Source of the DNA: Ridgeia piscesae
Lineage: Eukaryota; Annelida; Polychaeta; Sabellida; Siboglinidae
NCBI GenBank assembly: GCA_025642075.2
Contig: JAODUO010000984.1
Location: 62,001 to 126,000, forward strand
Direction: 5' to 3'
Length of the DNA: 64,000 nt
Position numbers and translations under genes: made by a program. The notes below the pieces were generated by a model. The model was not told where the DNA came from, ran no database searches, and saw nothing but the letters and a program-made list of their open reading frames with translations. Positions 62,201 to 64,000 of the stretch are shown here, piece by piece (the stretch's first letter is position 1; each line of letters starts with the position of its first letter).

Positions 62201-64000
62201 GAATACCTTTAGACAGAAGAGTAAACCATGTACATTATAAATTATAATATTCATTCAACAAGCAATTTGCTGTTTGTTAATGTCCTATTCCTGATTTTTA
62301 TTGCAGTGAGACCAAACAATCAACGTCTCCTAATTAATGACATTCAACAAGCATACTATATAGAACATTGCTGTTTGTTAATGTTCTATTCCTGGTTTTG
62401 ATTGCAGTGAGACCAAACAGTCAACATCTCCTAATTAATGACATTCAACAAGCATACTATATAGAACATTGCTGTTTGTTAATGTTCTATTCCTGATTTT
62501 TATTGCAGTGAGACCAAACAATCAACATCTCCTAGTTAATGACATTCAACAAGCATACTATATAGAACATTGCTGTTTGTTAATGTTCTATTCCTGGTTT
62601 TGATTGCAGTGAGACCAAACAGTCAACATCTCCTAATTAATGACATTCAACAAGCATACTATATAGAACATTGCTGTTTGTTAATGTTCTATTCCTGGTT
62701 TTGATTGCAGTGAGACCAAACAGTCAACATCTCCTAGTTAATGACAAATCCTACACCTGCTCTGTTGAGGTGACAGTGGACAATACTGTCGACAATTTAA
62801 TCTTGAAGTGTTCGGTGGAATCCAAACCTCAAGCCACATTCACCTGGTCCACCAAACCAGCATTGAGTGGACCTCTGGTGAACTCTACAGACTGTGTCCA
62901 AGACAACACCAACCTGGTGTACACCTGCACCAATACCCTGACACTGCCGAGTGACAAAGTCATCCAGACTGGCAAAATTGTGGTCACGTGTGATGCTGAG
63001 GCTGCTGGTAACACAACAGACATCTGTGTCACACTGGGTGAGTCTTTCAACTTACAGTGTAGGTCGAAATATGGGTATTTAAAATAAATTTACAATTCTA
63101 TGCTCCACGGCAGTGTAATACCCGGTAGTCCTGATAAAGGTAATGTGGCATATGGCTGAAACCAACCTGCACAAAATACGTTTATAAAAAGCTTGCTCAA
63201 TGACTTCTTAATAATTATAGATTTATAAATGTTTGAATTCAAACATCACTCTTGACTATAGTGTGTCTTTATATGTCCATTATAATTTACATTACAATCA
63301 GCTGTGTAAAATGTCTAATATAGATGTTTCTTAGGGTACTGTCACTATGCACAATACAGTCAATTTGATTTAGTTACTTACTCAATACTCACTTTAAAGC
63401 CTCCCAGGGTTCTCTAGTGCCTAAAACTGGTACATTTGCAGTTTTCCAATTTTTACATCAAAAACGATTGTCTAGCTTTTCCTCATAAATTTTGCCTATT
63501 TTTACCTGGACGTGTATCTACTCTCAGGTATTTATTTGGAAACATGAATCTGGGTTAGAAAATGACAGAGCAAAAAATACTAAAAGTGTAGATATTGTCA
63601 GTTATGCCTTGAAAATGTCTCACATATGTTTGCAGTTGATTTCATATTATAAAACACATCTCAACTGCCATGTATGTATATGAGTTAACAAAAGAAGTGT
63701 GACTGGCAATTTTTTTATCTTGCATAGTATATCCCATGAACCATGGCTAATTTATTATTGTGTATTTACTGGCTGCCCACTGCCATGCATTGAAGGTCAG
63801 GTGGCCTCTCTGAAAAAACATAGCTAATTGGTATTCCATCGATTAAGTTGTATCTTATTTTCAGTGCAAGTTGAGTTTATTTTGATGCTTATTTAATTAT
63901 TTAAAAGGGATATTATCACTTGTAGATAACAAACATGTAAGATTAATATTCTGAACAACTACGTAATGAAATATACACTTTACTGATATCAACTGCATTC
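53241..64000 (+). CDS. Gene 2: secreted or membrane Ig-domain protein (3' partial)
   Basis: Three exons join in phase 1: signal peptide 53241-53298, V-type Ig 56963-57268 and second Ig 62711-63037. A donor GTGAGT follows the third, so the gene continues past the window. The intended product starts with a cleaved signal and presents two tandem Ig domains outside the cell. Phase-1 borders, orientation and a common intronic repeat link it to gene 1. Its own membrane and tail exons, if any, lie outside. Intron 1 holds a CR1-like LINE and a SINE; intron 2 holds several MITEs and hairpins. A partial copy of the V exon lies just after it. Confidence 0.75.
53528..53770 (+). pseudogene. LINE ORF1 SGNH/GDSL-esterase C-terminus
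   Basis: The frame holds MCEEEGVGFVDLWGYFVGKE and MRDGLHLSGKGAAVFSENLL. DGLHLSGKG supplies the Asp-x-x-His pair of the SGNH hydrolase triad; the Ser block is lost with the 5' end. CR1-group LINEs are known to carry such an esterase in ORF1. It overlaps the start of the endonuclease ORF in another frame. Confidence 0.8.
53860..54710 (+). pseudogene. LINE endonuclease domain
   Basis: In one frame from 53635: CVCLNARSIVNKRNELNIMV (start of APE domain), GITESWATPDI (catalytic Glu), RKDRLGRRGGGVILYIK, GLVYRSPN, MGDFNHGHIQW, NLLDIV and then GCSDHNQIHF (SDH). Two in-frame stops, at 54430 and 54706, interrupt it. The domain would nick target DNA. Confidence 0.85.
54778..55992 (+). pseudogene. LINE reverse transcriptase with deleted palm
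   Basis: RT N-terminal part: MKDNKSPGVDGIPPKLL and WKEANIIPLFKKVSRNKSEN. Sequence then jumps to the FADDTKVFRKIRSDAD box (about 55410-55450) in another frame and returns, after a further frameshift near 55497, to MLFNFGKCKCLHTGHGNED, YKTIVRPHLEYCIQAWRPYR and ERVQRRATKM. The missing segment includes the RT motifs between SPGxDGI and FADD. Confidence 0.85.
55993..56212. repeat. GGGTCAATTTTC-type short repeat
   Basis: At 56115-56200 a GGGGGGTCAATTTTCTATTA motif is followed by its near inverse TAGTATTTTGACCCCC, forming a small palindrome between other GGGTCA motifs. Probable MITE remnant. Confidence 0.45.
56213..56355 (+). mobile_element. tRNA-derived SINE, 5'- and 3'-truncated copy
   Basis: Matches 10103-10230: the T-arm/B-box (GTGGTTCAATCC), CATTTCGAAACTTAGGCAAT and CACATTTGCCCGTGT. 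The A-box half is missing. Confidence 0.75.
56356..56962 (+). other. Rest of gene 2 intron 1
   Basis: AT-rich, ends in a pyrimidine tract TTTCTACTTTCAG at 56962. Nothing else recognised. Confidence 0.5.
56963..57268 (+). CDS. Gene 2 exon 2: V-type Ig domain
   Basis: Phase 1-1 exon of 102 codons. The B-strand Cys is in ATFNCEHS, the core Trp in RVEWKIGTQ and the F strand in FDDGEFSCITT, the standard DxGxFxC pattern. Two extra Cys (QSCALM and TYNCGF) could form a second disulphide in the C'-D area, and another lies at the start (DCEFF). Candidate N-glycosylation sites include NATF, NFTL and NVSV. The exon ends at GTCAAAG/GTAAGG. Confidence 0.9.
57383..57509 (+). pseudogene. Partial duplicate of the V-type Ig exon
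   Basis: The frame reads LSQVSLTLSKFKLFDDGEFS followed by a degraded end and GTAAGG, which parallels SLTLSEMKSFDDGEFSCITT of the real exon. The intron start after it (GGATTTTAGT) also recalls the true donor. The B-C half of the domain and an acceptor are missing, so it cannot encode a full Ig domain. It is a broken tandem duplication. Confidence 0.7.
57750..57892 (+). pseudogene. Old LINE C-terminal remnant
   Basis: Reads IGMPRTTWQGCMSVDLSLM, close to the RPRTTWxxCxxxDL tail of RT-bearing LINEs, then stops. Only about 45 codons are recognisable. Confidence 0.5.
57893..57974. repeat. Hairpin with CAGCAGAGCTGAAAAA arms
   Basis: The left arm CAGCAGAGCTGAAAAACTGC...TTAAACGCC and the right arm GCGTTTAATAGATATTTTTC...AGCTCTGCTG pair over nearly 40 bp around a central ATGATGAATCATCAT. 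Confidence 0.85.
58320..58492. repeat. Block repeated in inverse at 63590-63725
   Basis: Shared words: ATTGCCAGTCACAC, TTTCAAGGCATAACT and ACAATATCTAC, inverted at the other place. It ends within a perfect hairpin. Probable terminus of a dispersed element. Confidence 0.6.
58458..58532. repeat. Perfect 35-bp-arm hairpin
   Basis: The left arm starts GCATAACTAACAATATCTAC and its exact inverse ends at 58532, separated by a 5-bp A loop. There are no mismatches in either arm. Confidence 0.95.
58533..59057 (+). other. Intron 2 of gene 2, unassigned part
   Basis: Contains ACCCGTCCACC near 58547 and its inverse GGTGGACGGGT at 58601. Otherwise featureless. Confidence 0.4.
59062..59578. mobile_element. 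TTAA-flanked MITE
   Basis: TIR AGGGATACTCCAATCAGTGA against TCACTGACTGGAGTATCCCT, flanked by TTAA at 59058-59061 and 59579-59582. Inner blocks such as GGCGCTGCCATC and GATGGCAGCGCC are also inverted, so the whole 517 bp can fold. TTAA targets fit piggyBac or Kolobok families; no transposase inside. Confidence 0.85.
59691..59937. mobile_element. AACGTT-rich MITE, copy 1
   Basis: Ends in GCATGCTATCTGGGT and is rich in TTAACGTTA-type words. It is a direct relative of 61215-61440. Confidence 0.7.
59938..61214 (+). other. Intron 2 of gene 2, unassigned part
   Basis: AT-rich. A minus-strand ORF 60693-60953 shows no family resemblance. Nothing supported. Confidence 0.4.
61215..61440. mobile_element. 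AACGTT-rich MITE, copy 2
   Basis: The left end CCCAGATAGCATGCAAACAT is the inverse of the right-end pattern TGCTATCT(G/A)GG. The interior shares GTTAATGTAACGTTAGCA, TTTTGCTCGTT and TAATGTTTCAGTTTT with copy 1. Confidence 0.75.
61441..62249 (+). other. Intron 2 of gene 2, unassigned part
   Basis: Nothing recognised before the splice-acceptor array. Confidence 0.4.
62250..62752 (+). repeat. 101-bp tandem array of five intron-end/exon-start units
   Basis: Each unit holds a branch/pyrimidine region, TATTGCAG or TGATTGCAG and the first 35 bases of the exon (TGAGACCAAACA...). Acceptors end at 62306, 62407, 62508, 62609 and 62710, exactly 101 bp apart. Only the last continues into the Ig exon. The upstream four run into an in-frame TGA within the copied intron text. 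Confidence 0.9.
62711..63037 (+). CDS. Gene 2 exon 3: second Ig domain
   Basis: Phase 1-1 exon of 109 codons: VRPNSQHLLVNDKSYTCSVE and then an Ig C2-like core with LILKCSVESKP (B-strand Cys), ATFTWSTKP (Trp) and GKIVVTCDAEAAGN (F-strand Cys). Extra Cys in YTCSVE, TDCVQD, VYTCTN and DICVTL suggest additional disulphides. N-glycosylation sites: NSTD and NTTD. Ends CACTGG/GTGAGT. Confidence 0.85.
63038..64000 (+). other. Start of gene 2 intron 3
   Basis: Includes a copy of the degenerate intronic repeat (63330-63480), the inverse of the 58320-58492 block (63590-63725) and, at the very end (63980-64000), the first bases of repeat block R1 (GATATCAACTGCATTC). Confidence 0.55.

Noticed and set aside
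62250..62752. Regular 101-bp repeats suggesting a CRISPR-like array
   Set aside because: The whole unit is repeated without variable spacers, and it spans an intron-exon border in an animal gene.

Overview
This window is nuclear DNA from a multicellular animal, most likely a marine invertebrate. The evidence is spliced genes with phase-1 GT-AG introns, secreted and membrane Ig/FN3 modules, many transposable-element families and long microsatellites. I see no prokaryotic operons, rRNA or CRISPR array. Neither genes nor repeats fix the species; an amphioxus-, echinoderm- or mollusc-like genome would fit.

Two host genes can be supported, both on the + strand. Gene 1 (16015-30672, 5' end upstream of what I can recognise) encodes a single-pass receptor. 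It has a fibronectin III-like domain, a transmembrane exon with a basic stop-transfer, and a long cytoplasmic tail spread over seven exons. The tail carries seven tyrosine motifs, at least three of ITIM type, each of those preceded by an acidic tract. Gene 2 (53241 to beyond 64000) starts with a signal-peptide exon, then a V-type Ig exon and a second Ig exon whose acceptor site lies in a 101-bp tandem array of five splice acceptors. The two genes share orientation and intron phase, and short sequence blocks recur in the introns of both. They may belong to a cluster of related immune-type or adhesion receptors. Both are interrupted by mobile elements that sit only in introns.

Almost everything else is mobile DNA. 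1-15.4 kb: a TA-flanked MITE, a DIRS fragment, a near-complete DIRS-like tyrosine-recombinase retrotransposon, a minisatellite, a tRNA-derived SINE and two head-to-tail DIRS copies. 20.3-25.7 kb: a full-length DIRS copy inside a gene 1 intron, itself carrying a LINE 3' end. 30.7-33.9 kb: intergenic DNA with a TA-flanked MITE. 33.9-39.2 kb: a LINE whose middle has been replaced by a DIRS copy. 39.2-45.1 kb: intergenic DNA with two long-inverted-repeat (foldback) structures and a very large CT microsatellite. 45.6-50.1 kb: a complete but decayed Ty3/gypsy element (minus strand) with 114-bp LTRs and an ATTCT target duplication. 53.5-56 kb: a CR1-like LINE in intron 1 of gene 2. 57-62 kb: hairpins, TTAA- and CCCAGATAGCA-type MITEs and old LINE debris in intron 2 of gene 2.

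All transposon coding regions seen here carry stops, frameshifts or deletions, so none looks autonomous as it stands. Exon calls rest on splice consensus, phase continuity and domain sense only.
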